This document shows, piece by piece, positions 48,201-58,425 of a stretch of DNA of 64,000 nt (the first letter of the stretch is position 1; each line of letters starts with the position of its first letter). The position numbers and the translations under genes were made by a program. The notes below the pieces were generated by a model that was not told the origin of the DNA, did no database searches, and worked only from the letters and a program-made list of their open reading frames with translations. Origin of the DNA: Antitrichia curtipendula. Its lineage: Eukaryota; Streptophyta; Bryopsida; Hypnales; Leucodontaceae. The stretch spans positions 3,720,001 through 3,784,000 of the forward strand of contig OX579639.1 in the NCBI GenBank assembly GCA_951230915.1, written 5' to 3'.

Positions 48201-49374
48201 GGAAAGTCATCGATCCACAAGCTCGGCGTGATAGCTCTTCCTGGCCAAGAGTGTGATATTTGATCACTATTCATGTCATAATCAAGCCCTTAAACTACGA
48301 CTTGCGTGCTGGTGTTTTAACCTCTGGGCCTAATCTCGTTGATTGTTCAAACTTTTGGCTTGATTTTCGGTAGCATTAGGAAACTGGATGTCTGGATCCA
48401 AGTAAGTTGTAATACGAAGTTCGTGATCCTCACGATTTTTGGTTATTTGCGGATTCTAATGCCCGTTCAATTCTCTTGAAAAGCTAATTTTCAAAAACTC
48501 TAGTAGGCTTTAATTTCAAGTCATACCTGCCTAGGCTTCTGCTAATTCATTGGGGTTTGCTATGTCTCTGCAAGCCCTGGCCTCAGTGATCCTCACTAGT
48601 CTGGGCTATTTGATCACAACTAAAGGCTCCAATTCCTGCTCCAATAGATCCAACCTTGGCATACATTAGCAGGCTTGATTTCATGCCAAGTTCACGCTTC
48701 TGCTAAATTGTTCAGGATTGCTTTGTCTTGCAGGACTGATGATCCTGGCTGGACTGAGTTATACTCTCAAATCTCCCCGTCCCATCTACGCTTCTGCTAA
48801 ATTGTGTAGGATTCATTGCTTTGCCGTTGCAAGGACTGACTAGTTTGCGTGTCTGGACGGAGTGACCCTGCAGGTGGCGAGTTTGCAAGGGGAGTTAGCG
48901 ATGGTGCAAGCGCAGCTGGTGAACAGACAAGCAGCAGCGCACCAGATCCACCAGCAGCATCAGCATCAGCAGCAACACCACCCGGGACACCATCACCACC
49001 TGCAACAACAACACGAGCAGATCGGCACCATGTCGCCTGGCTCCGTGGTGCCATCCTCGGCCTACATGCAGCAACATCAGCAACAACAACACGGGCAGTC
49101 CCAGCTCTCCCCCTCCGACATCTCCATGTCGATGCCCAGCAGCTCCGACTCCGGCTACCCGCGCGTCAAGGAGGAAGGCAACAGCTTTCTGGGCATGCAG
49201 CACTACAGTGACTTGGGCATGGGCTCCAGCAGTGGCGGCCTGGAGCCTCTGCCGGGTAACCAACACAGTCTTCTGGACTCTCTTCAAAAGTCTCGCAGCG
49301 CCGAACACATGGACCAGGGCTCCGACCAAGACGGGGAGCTGCAAGCCCTGGCGTCTCTCCTTCGACGAAAATGA
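45286..49374 (+). CDS. LOB-domain (LBD/ASL) class I transcription factor
   Basis: Two exons, 45286-45561 and 48874-49374, join in phase 0 across a 3.3-kb GT-AG intron to give 258 residues. The LOB domain is complete: zinc-finger-like CX2CX6CX3C with Cys7, 10, 17 and 21 ([16 protein letters not shown]), GAS block [11 protein letters not shown], then [21 protein letters not shown] and [16 protein letters not shown]. The class I coiled coil LX6LX3LX6L uses Leu89, 96, 100 and 107, so the intron splits the coil at its conserved place. The sequence is closest in pattern to the LBD16/18/29/30 group. These are nuclear DNA-binding regulators of organ boundary and lateral organ formation. The C terminus is His/Gln-rich ([11 protein letters not shown]) then Ser-rich, ending LASLLRRK. 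The start [10 protein letters not shown] was chosen because class I proteins begin just before the CxxC motif. The gene appears intact. Confidence 0.93.
45562..48873 (+). other. 3.3-kb intron of the LBD gene
   Basis: Starts GTTCAC and ends CTGCAG. No transposon termini or coding frames are visible. Near its 3' end, CTTCTGCTAAATTG and TTGCAGGACTGA-like blocks recur two or three times (48535-48840), a short local duplication. Confidence 0.7.
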
Positions 49375-50882
49375 GCCTTCTGTTCCAGAATCCAAGTTTA
49401 ATGGATCCCTACTTTCTGAAGAAAATTCCAATTTTCCACCCCGTCCAGAAGCTCCAGATGGTTACTTGCATTTCGTGAATGCAGTAATCAATGGGATGCA
49501 AAAATGAGTGACCACGTGCAACAGGTGGAGTTTATGAGTTCTGTGAACATGGATTCGACTGTCACTGGTGGAGACTGAACCGAATTGACCCAAACCGGCG
49601 AAACAACGTTGAATGCAAGCGCTGCAACGAGTCTGTCGGTGAATCCACGGTGTGAATTCCACAGGGAGTATATTATGTTCATTCGGGTACTGGTCAGTAA
49701 GAGAATGACACGTCGTCTGATATGAGGGGACCAGATAGTTTATCAACACCGGATCGGATATAAGGTAGTCTTCATCTGATAACAGGGGTAGAGTTACGTA
49801 CAGCCATGATCGGATAGCAGCCATGTTCAATAGACGAGTAATTAATTAACATGTAGTAGCAATGTCTAGTTGCATGCCATGAGGTAGTGAGGGGTAATCC
49901 AATAGAGGTAATTTTAATTATCAGAAGATGATCATGATCCAAAACTAGTTGTTATACACCTGGACAGTATTTTCAATACTAGTCCCCAGATGTGGTACTA
50001 TGTGACCAGAAGTTTGGATTGTATAATCCTCTCACAGGTAGTTTCGTAAGGTTTTTTTCCTTGTGGAAGCTCAATACTAAGTTAGCTTAGAACAAACGAT
50101 GTGTACATGGAATGTTTTCTCAATGTCGCTTTAACTTAGAACTCATGTTTCCTTCCGAAAATCATCATGGTCAATCTTCCGGAAATCTTGTGTTGTCTAA
50201 GGGATTCGTTGTCATCCATTAGACACTTAGTGTTCACAATGTCCACGACAGCCTTACAAGGTTAAACTTCGTAACAATAGCATTGTAATCCGGAGTCACT
50301 AATGCTAGTTCTTCTAAAATTTCATGTGGGATACAATATGAACGGACTTGTAATTTACGCCAATCCAATGAAAGGATTGGAGTTTTTCTCTCTCTATTAT
50401 TTTAACCGTAAAAAATTGTAGAGGCCAAGAAGTGTTCAATAGATGACTTTCCAAATCACCTTCGGCATGTTTTTGCCAAGTAATCATTTAAAATTGGAAA
50501 GGCTCATTCATCAACTTACTTTTTTTTAATAAATTATTTGGCAATTATATTAAATATTTTTTCATTTAACTTTCAACAATCCTTCAAATAATCTTGGAAG
50601 TTGCTTTTCTTCATTGCATAGGAAAGTAACAAACATGGCTTTCAATGAATTCATTACTTTTCATAGTGTCCCTACTTTGTTGTAATGTTAGAAGAATGAA
50701 TTTGGATTCTGCATAATTTAGTGAACATAACTTAAGATCAAGTTGTATAGGTATCTATTACAACATTTTGACTTTCTTTACGTTTTATTTTATCCTTGGA
50801 TTTGCCAAAGTGACTCCTTAAATTCTAAAACCAATCCGCTTCAAAAATTTCAATTTTTTGCACCGAATGTGATTTCAACCTA
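49375..50882. other. 3' region of the LBD gene and spacer
   Basis: The first ~500 bp probably contain the 3' untranslated region. The rest is AT-rich without recognisable content. Confidence 0.4.
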
Positions 50883-51662
50883 CAGTGACTCCCAAAAGTA
50901 GTTGGCAACCCTAAAAATCACTCTCAAAAATGGAGAAACTAGAATTATGAAGTGAAATTTGGATATGTTGTTGTACAAAAGGGATTCTACCCTCATATGT
51001 AATTTCACTTAAAATGGACTACATTTAGACAATTTATTATTTGCATGAATTTTCAATGGAAAAAAAACTTTTTGTGAGAAGTCAAAATGTCCCATTTATT
51101 TTTATAGGAAGATTGTACATCTTGACTAGATTCACATGTTACAAGTTTCAAAAAAATTGGATTTTTATTGATTGAAATTTAATTGATTGAAATTTGACCT
51201 CAAAATTTTTATTTATTTATTTTTCACTCCATAAATTTAAAAAAAATTAAAAAGAAACTCAAAATGACATCAAATGACTATATATATCAAAAACATATTT
51301 TTTTGGAATTTATAGAGTAAAAAATTATAAAAACAAAAATTTTGAGGTGAAATTTCAATCAATTAAATCTCAATCAATAAAAATCCAAAATTTTTGAAAC
51401 TTGTAATATGTGAATTTAGTCAAGATGTACATTCTTCCCATAAAAAGAAATGGGACATTTTGACTTCTCACAAAAAGTTTTTTTTCCATTGAAAATTCAT
51501 GCAAATAATAAATTGTCTAAATATAGTCCATTTTAAGTAAAATTACATATGAGGGTAGAATCCCTTTTGTACAACAACATGTCCAAATTTCACTTCATAA
51601 TTCTAATTTCTCAATTTTTGAGAGTGATTTTTAGGATGGCCAACTACTTTTGGGAGTCACTG
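50883..51662. mobile_element. Mariner-like foldback element
   Basis: The 780-bp element is almost entirely two inverted arms of about 360 bp with high identity. It begins CAGTGACTCCCAAAAGTAGT and ends with the inverse, ACTACTTTTGGGAGTCACTG, and is flanked by TA on each side (50881-50882, 51663-51664). CAGTG termini with TA duplication are typical of Tc1/mariner elements. No transposase is present. The frame at 51549-51836 starts inside one arm and runs past the element; I do not call it a gene. Confidence 0.8.
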
Positions 51663-51664
51663 TA

Positions 51665-52524
51665 TGGTTATTATACAAATGAAGAATGCATTCATTGGTC
51701 AAAGATTAGATCATTTTTGACAAAGTACCTTAGTGATAGGTCTTGTCCTTTCAAAGTTAATAAAATCAAAATGTTCCATATTAATGGTTGCAAGTCAAAA
51801 ATTTTGCGACTCCTTGAGTTTGTTCTGAGTAGATAGTGATGGGAATTTCCTCATGAGATATATCATGATTGTGTTTCCTTAAGTAAAAGATGCTTAGTCC
51901 TTGAGTCTCAAAGTAAGATGTTTTTTTCATTATTTTGCCAACTTCTAGTTCCTTTACTACTATTGAGTTGAAATTTCAATCATTGAAAGGATATTTTTTA
52001 ATTTGAGCCGAGTTAATGAAATTAATGAAGTTCATAAAGGCTAGTTTGTTCTCTAATTTGAAAATTGTCTAAATTAAATGTTTTATTGTGATTCAAATGT
52101 GTGCCTAAAACTATGGTGTATTAAATTTCAGTTAATTATTATTATAGAATAACACAAAAATAATTTGGCTTACATCCAAAGATTTTCTACACCGTAATGT
52201 GCACTTATGCTAAATTTTTTGAATGTCAATACATGCTTACAAATTTGTTAGGTTAAGTTGTGTTTTCATACTTGAATTTTGAATTAATCCTTATGTTGAC
52301 ATGGTAATAGACTTCCACAACAATCAATTAGTTCTATCTAGCAGGGATCCAGGTTTGTTCTTTATCTCTTTGTCATTATTGAAATCAAATGACTACAAGT
52401 TGCTTCTGTATGAGTGTGTCATTCTAAATTGAAAAACAGGATTGTAGGCTTCAACTTAAAATTGCAAAAAAATGTTCATTTTTAGGAAGTTTTTAAATTT
52501 TCAAATATTATAGAAACAATAGCA
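51665..52524. other. Non-coding AT-rich region
   Basis: No supported feature. Confidence 0.4.
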
Positions 52525-53637
52525 TTAACCCCTAAAGAACTGAGGAACCCATTTTGGACTTTTTGAGAATTCATGCAGGCTCTATTGACTTCATAATTGG
52601 AATTTTTGCATGAATTTTTTAGGATGGATGCTATCCATCATAATCTACATGTGAAGCTTTGTTTCATGTCATTCCGATATATATTGCAAAAGTTATAAGT
52701 TTTTTTTCAATTTCAATGTCAAACCAGGCACCAAAAAATATTGAAAAAAAATAAAAATATATTTTTTTGGAATTGTATAGATTGATAGTTACTCCTAAAA
52801 ATTTGAACCATTCAATTCCAAATAATGAAGTAAAAATTATGAGGAGTTTTATTTTGCAAGCAATGAAGGTAGAAAAAACATGTAAAGTTGTTTTTTGCTC
52901 TCAATTTTGAAAACTTTCAAATGAAAATGAATGATATGAATTGTATACTAGAACATTTTTACCATTAGGATTAACAATTCTCAAATTCTTCCGAAGTTAT
53001 TAGCATATTAGTTTTATCTTTCATTCAATAATACCTTCTACTTATTAATTTTTTTTAATGAATAAAAAAGTTTTTATTGTTAAATTTTTTTGATATGTTT
53101 TCAACCCATTTTCCAATATCTATTATATTAAGCACAGACTGTCACGTGATTTGTCACAAACCTTTGTCACAAATATGGTCACGTTTTCATCCCATTTTTT
53201 CCATCCCACTTTTTCATCCTTTTCTCATTGCCCACATTTGTGCATATGTGATTGCTTCACACTAAGCCTAACCCTAATGACATTGTAGAACTTTGGTTGC
53301 AATTTTTGCAATGGGGTGTATCTAATATTGACTAAAATGCACAAATTATAGGACATATGTGTTTTTTTCAAAAAATGTTGAAAGACAAAATAGACTTCAG
53401 CTTTGGGAAGGGTTAGAGAAGTCTACATTTGAAGTTTAGACACATTGATCTTGCAATCAGTGAAGATGTTTATTTGAAATTTTGGAAGAATATATTTGAA
53501 TAAGTTAACCATAGGATCCTATGGTTAAATTTGTTAAAAAAGTAAATATTGATGAAGATTTTGACCTTACTTTGGGGATACTCAAGTATTTTGAAGTAGT
53601 TTTGGACCTCTAAATACATTGGTCCCTTAGGGGTTAA
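52525..53637 (+). mobile_element. TTAA-family transposon, diverged copy F
   Basis: Starts TTAACCCCTAAAGAACTG and ends GGTCCCTTAGGGGTTAA, 1113 bp. The terminal 10 bp match the family. The interior is diverged from copies A and D and may represent a subfamily. Confidence 0.5.
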
Positions 53638-54205
53638 ATATTTGAAGGATGCATATAGTAGGCCTAATGAATTGAATGTCAATTTGTACAAATAATTCTC
53701 TTACTACAACTTAGAGAAGGGTATTGAATCGGCAAATTTCCACTTGACTGCCTGTGGTGTTCACATATAAGCTAGATGCTAATTAATTGATACTTCATTC
53801 ATTAAGAAGATTATCGGTTGTTATCATTGATGGGGTATGGCCCAGTTAGGTTATCATTCTCTGAGGTTTTTAGTTATATACCAGCAGTTAGGGAGAGCAG
53901 ATAGGGCAGGTAGAAAGGGGAGAGGTTTCGGGTGAGTTTAGGGGGGGGAGCAGGAAAAATACTAGCGTGTAGCTAGATGGAGGACGATCTTCGGAATAAT
54001 AAGCAATAGTTAACACATTCTGATGATGACTGGGTTCTGGAATGCAGTAACTTATTCCATATCATTTTGGTTCCGTTGCCAAGACACGAGAATTTATCAA
54101 AGGGTGAGAGCCGAGAGGATTCCCCCACATTTGAGGAAGCAACGTGAAGGTTTGATAATTTAGCATGTGAAGTTTGCATGAGAGGTTCAGTACTGATCTA
54201 GGTTG
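53638..54205. other. Non-coding spacer
   Basis: Moderately complex text with purine-rich GGGGAG runs at 53890-53955. A TTATATACC word at 53874 is TATA-like but has no gene after it. Confidence 0.35.
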
Positions 54206-54575
54206 TCACACTGGACGGACGGACCGCCCGTCCGTCCGGGACGTCCGATAGGAATTGCGTCCGTCCGAAGTGGTCAACAGGCAGCTGACTTTTTGCGAAT
54301 TAAAAAAATGCGGATTTGAGTAAAATTCAGCGACACCTGTTTGCCAGCATGGAGGGGCGTGGACGGAAGTGAGTAAGGGGCGGGGACGTACAGGACGCAG
54401 GGCGTGGACTTTGAACTTGCGCGGACGGGAGGACGCAGGGGCGTGGACAGGAGGACGCAGGGCGCGGACGCAGTTCATGCCAGGGACTGAAAACGGTTCT
54501 GGCATGGAGGTATGGTGGGTCGCGGATGGTATGAGTGGAGGGGCGCGGACGTATTTCATACAGGGTTTTCTTTTT
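54206..54575. repeat. Orphan GGACG/CGTCC-rich array
   Basis: A dense series of GGACGGACGG, GGGGCGTGGACG, GGACGCAGGGCG and CGCGGACG words, in two blocks (54213-54265 and 54352-54560), separated by an AT-rich gap. The word content is that of the arrays at the three kinase-like/unknown promoters. No TATA box at the usual distance and no following gene were found. It is probably a promoter remnant or a free copy of the repeat. Confidence 0.55.
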
Positions 54576-55021
54576 TGGTTTTTGGAGAAGTGCTGAAGTG
54601 GCAACATACGAGAAAATGATGTAGCCAAATATTTTAGTATTCATCTATATTTTGGATAAAATTGTCTTTTCATCCACATATTAGGATTAATTTCATTTAA
54701 ATTTGGCAATTCCACCCCAATTTAAAAAAAAATTAGAGCAATTTTGCATTATCATCCAATTTTTCTTCAAATTTTTCCTATAGGCTTCATGTAGCCCATT
54801 TTTGTTTGAGGCATTTGGGCCTCATAAGGCCAAAATAAAAAACACTGGGGTTAATGGTGCAGTTCAGGGCGTGGATGAAGGAGAGGAAAAAATATTCCTA
54901 TTGACTTCTATCTTTCAATTTAAAAAAAATGTACAATTGAATGTTTCGGTGTTCCCTTCTTTTCAAAGTTTGAAACCAAAAAAACATTTTGTGAATCAAT
55001 GTTTGGGGAGCCCATTATTTT
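54576..55021. other. Non-coding spacer
   Basis: AT-rich. A frame at 54802-55038 has low-complexity content and no family features. Confidence 0.35.
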
Positions 55022-56110
55022 TCATTAATTATGTTTAGACTATTTCTGTGGATTGCTTTCCACATTTTTCTTGAGTTAATTAGGTTTACACTATTTGTAT
55101 GGATAGATTTCCACATTTTTGTGGTTCATTAGTTTTAGACTATTTGTGTGAATTGGTTTTCACACTTGTTTCCATTAATTACGTTCAGACTATTTGTATG
55201 GATTGCTTTCCACATTTTCTTTCATTAATAATGTTTAGACTATTTGCATAGATTGGTTTCCCTAATTTTCTTCATTAATTATGTTGTGACTTTTTGTGTG
55301 AATTAGTTTCTATTTTTTTTTTCATTAATTAAGTTTGGACTATTTCTGTGGATTGGTTTCCACATTTGGTTTATTAATTAGGTTCAGACTATTTCTATAA
55401 AATGGTTTTCCAATTTTTTTCCCATTAATTAGGTTTAGACTATTTGTGTGGATTGGTTTATATATATTCTTTTTTGCTTAGAGTATTTGTGTGGATTGGT
55501 TTCCATAGTTCTCTTCATTCATAATGTTTAGACTATTAGTTTGAATTGGTTTTCACATTTTTTTTTTAATTACATTTAGACTATTTGTGTGGGTTCGTTT
55601 TCACATTTTTTTTCCGTTAATTAGGGTTAGACTATTTGTGTGAATTGGTTTTCACATTTTTTTCCATTAATTATGTTTACACTATTTGTGTGGTTTGGTT
55701 TCCATATAGTTTTCATTGCTTAGACGATTTGCATGGATTGATAATTTGATTTCCACTGTTTATTTCATTAATAATGTTTATACGATTTGCATAGATTGCT
55801 TTCCATATTTTTTTCTCATTTATTATGTTCGGACTATTTGTGTGGATTGGTTCCCACATTTTTTTCCTCATTAATTTTGTTCAGACTATTTTTCGGCATT
55901 GGTTTCCACATTTTTTTTATTAATTAGTTTTTGACTATTTCTTAGAATTGCTTTTCACATTTTTTCCATTAATTATATTAAGACAATTTGTATGGATTGG
56001 TTTAGGGTTATTTTTCATTGCTTAGACTATTTGCATGGATTGTTTTTTCCATTTTTTGTCAATCAATATCTTCAACCTATTTGTGTGGGTTGGTTTGTAC
56101 ATTTATTGGC
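55022..56110 (+). repeat. ~50-bp tandem minisatellite, about 20 copies
   Basis: Degenerate units of roughly 46-53 bp follow each other for over 1 kb. Each has the core AGACTATTTGTGTGGATTGG, then TTTCCACATTTTTTT and TTAATTA. Copies differ by 10-25 percent by eye, so the array is old. It is non-coding and lies immediately downstream of the intact kinase-like gene. Confidence 0.85.
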
Positions 56111-56449
56111 ACTTCCTTGGTGTGCAACACTTGAAATAAAAGAGGTTTGTGAGTGAATGTTTGGATACCTACAAAATTCATTGCAACAATTCCATTCATC
56201 AATGACTTCAAACCGTCAATTTAATGTACACCCTTTTTTTGCAAAAAAGTCGAATACACAAATTTCTGTTTGAAACAAATGGAAACCCAATGTATTAGGA
56301 GAATAGAACAAAACAACCAAGCCAAAAGGGTGGACAATGCCTAATACACTTTAATCTCCCTTAATATCACATATTAACGTCATGTACTTCTTATATTGTG
56401 AAGTATGTCCTGCCTAACTACCTTCCTTAAAATACAAAACGATGCCTTC
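56111..56449. other. 3' flank of the kinase-like gene
   Basis: AT-rich sequence, probably including its 3' untranslated region on the minus strand. Nothing else recognised. Confidence 0.4.
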
Positions 56450-58057
56450 CTACCTACGATAACAACTCTCAGGCATACTCCAGGAATGCGGTTTTTGCCT
56501 CAAAGTCTCCATTACACCTGAGACAGTTGCCCTCTTCTCTACATCTTCTTCTTGGAGGCTCTTCAGTTTCAAGGCCAGATTAGTGTATTGCTCTGGATTT
56601 CGTTTTGTGAAGTACTTAGGATCCCATTCCTGGTTCCAAATCCGTTCCGCTATTGAACCTGCTGCATAGGCTTCCGCTTCCATTGTATACAAGTGCTTCT
56701 TCTGCATAACTTGAAGTGAATTGACTGAATCCGGCGGGCCAAAATTATAGAACAATTCTGGAGCAACAAAGCGTTTCATAGCTTTCACCTTCAAGAGTTC
56801 TTCCATTGTAGCATAACCATACTTTGATGGCTCTTTCTCCACCGCCCTCCCTGAAAGTCCCCAATCACAAATTCCTATATATATCATGTTCTGTTCCCAA
56901 GGGTCGAAATGGAGCAAAACGTTGGATGGAGACAAGTCGTTATGGAGAAAACCCTCATCATGGCATTTTGCCACTACAACCAGAAAGGATAATGCCAAAT
57001 TCACCCGATTCCGTCGGTACGTTGCAATCCACCTCAATTGCTCATCACTCAATCCGCTGTCGGTTTCATCCAAAATGTTGTCGATACTCACTGTTTCAGA
57101 AACTTTTTTGTCAAGATTCACTTGAAAGCACTGTAAAGATCCGCCATTCCACCAAAGGGTATATCCTTCTATTGTCTTAGGATGAAAGTATGAAAGTCTA
57201 ATGATGCCTGGGTGCTTCACTACACACGCTCTTGCCTCAATAATGATTTCTCGACGCTTCTCCTTCAGATTTTCATTCTTCAACATCTTGCCAGCAAATT
57301 CCATCCACGCTGGGATGCTCCCAATTTTGGTTAGACGCACTTTTCGAATGGTCCCATACGCTCCTTCTGCTTTGAAGCCTGGCATCGGTACCACTTTCAC
57401 TGAACTTTCCAACCACTTGAATGACCCACTGATGCTGTGACTGTAAATTGCATTTTCAGCTGTTTCTTTCCATGGAGATTTCCTTCTCTGGCGTGAACTT
57501 GAAAAACCTTGGCACCAAGTTTGCACCATTGACAATTTTGAAGCAAATTCCTTGTCGTCATTGTCCCAATCACTCCTATCTTCTTTTTTCTTAGCTACAC
57601 TTGTCCACATCGGTACAATATTGGTGGTCAAGGACTTCACCATTCCGTCAAGCCACTCCGAGGCTAACCAATATTCCACGAAATTGTTAAATTTCTCCGA
57701 TGCTTCTAACTTCAGTTCAAGCTCATACCGCATATCTTGAGTGAGTTGATGGTAACCGTCTTCAGTCTTGTTCACATACGTTCTCTTCAACATTGACAAA
57801 CTGCGTACCCTGTAGAATTCAACGCCTATGGACCTTGCCTCCTTCGTGTAGTCTAGTGGAGGCCAATTTGGATTTGGTGGCTTCTTAGACTTTTTGCTTG
57901 ATGACAAGGGATTCGATGACGAAGGGTTCGATGACGAAGGATTCCATGACAGGTGGGTCAAGGACATGTTCGAAGCTAAGGGCCCGTCTTCATCAGCTCT
58001 ATCAAGATCAACATATGGTGGACGCTTTCTGGTTGAACCACTGCCCGATGAAGCCAT
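56450..58057 (-). CDS. Atypical protein-kinase-like protein, intact
   Basis: Intronless frame of 535 codons, ATG at 58057, TAG at 56450-56452. Residues 1-60 are Ser/Pro-rich and disordered. Residues 70-180 form a helical domain shared with the broken paralogue at 2.9-4.5 kb. The kinase-like domain spans about 225-515: glycine loop GAYGTIRKV (232-240), candidate ATP-binding Lys257 in EFAGKML, helix-C region EIIIEAR, hinge LWWNGGSL (301-308), HNDLSPSNVLLH with Asp374 and Asn379, CDWG with Asp398, VAPEL (431-435), and the late Arg509. HRD is HND and DFG is DWG. The residues needed for ATP and Mg binding are kept, so activity is possible, but loss of the HRD Arg suggests no activation-loop phosphorylation control. 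No transmembrane segment or signal peptide, so probably soluble. Family unknown to me beyond the kinase fold. Confidence 0.85.
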   Translation of the reverse strand: MASSGSGSTRKRPPYVDLDRADEDGPLASNMSLTHLSWNPSSSNPSSSNPLSSSKKSKKPPNPNWPPLDYTKEARSIGVEFYRVRSLSMLKRTYVNKTEDGYHQLTQDMRYELELKLEASEKFNNFVEYWLASEWLDGMVKSLTTNIVPMWTSVAKKKEDRSDWDNDDKEFASKLSMVQTWCQGFSSSRQRRKSPWKETAENAIYSHSISGSFKWLESSVKVVPMPGFKAEGAYGTIRKVRLTKIGSIPAWMEFAGKMLKNENLKEKRREIIIEARACVVKHPGIIRLSYFHPKTIEGYTLWWNGGSLQCFQVNLDKKVSETVSIDNILDETDSGLSDEQLRWIATYRRNRVNLALSFLVVVAKCHDEGFLHNDLSPSNVLLHFDPWEQNMIYIGICDWGLSGRAVEKEPSKYGYATMEELLKVKAMKRFVAPELFYNFGPPDSVNSLQVMQKKHLYTMEAEAYAAGSIAERIWNQEWDPKYFTKRNPEQYTNLALKLKSLQEEDVEKRATVSGVMETLRQKPHSWSMPESCYRR

Positions 58058-58217
58058 GCTTTAAGGAGGTTCTGCGATTTTCTGGAAAAAAACGTGAGAC
58101 CAGATCCGTACTGTGGGCCAAGTCTGCACAACCACCAACCCACTACATAGGCCGCGGAGCGAGCTAGAACATGGGGCGTTGGAGGAGGCTTGGCAAATGG
58201 GACGTCGTCCAGGGGGT

Positions 58218-58224
58218 TTATATA
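58218..58224 (-). promoter_or_regulatory. TATA box of the intact kinase-like gene
   Basis: The minus strand reads CAGTATATAAACCCCC, about 160-165 bp before the ATG. It is the only strong TATA between the box cluster and the gene. Confidence 0.65.
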
Positions 58225-58255
58225 CTGGCCTGGCTAGTACATCCCAGCCCCATCG

Positions 58256-58425
58256 AGAACGTCCCCGCCCCAGTCAAGAACGTCCACGCGCCGTCGCGGG
58301 TACGTCTCCGCCCTGTCCGGATATCGGGAACGTCCACGCGCCATTCTTCTAGTACGTCCCCGCCCTGTCTGGATGATCGGGAACGTCTCCGCCGGTTTTT
58401 CAAGGCCGTCCACGCCTTCCCTTCG
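58256..58425 (-). promoter_or_regulatory. Cluster of seven GGCGGGGACGT-like boxes
   Basis: Seven copies of ACGTCCCCGCC, ACGTCCACGC or ACGTCTCCGCC (plus-strand reading) are spaced about 21-29 bp apart just upstream of the TATA box. The word closely matches that before the unknown gene at 63.3 kb. Confidence 0.6.

Noticed and set aside
48797..49507. Antisense and out-of-frame ORFs over LBD exon 2.
   Set aside because: They mirror the His/Gln-rich coding repeat and have no independent start context or domain.
51549..51836. A 95-codon ORF as a gene.
   Set aside because: It begins inside an arm of the foldback element and runs into AT-rich flank, with no family features.
54206..54644. Overlapping Arg/Pro-rich minus-strand ORFs.
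   Set aside because: They arise from the GGACG/CGTCC-rich array; composition explains the lack of stops.
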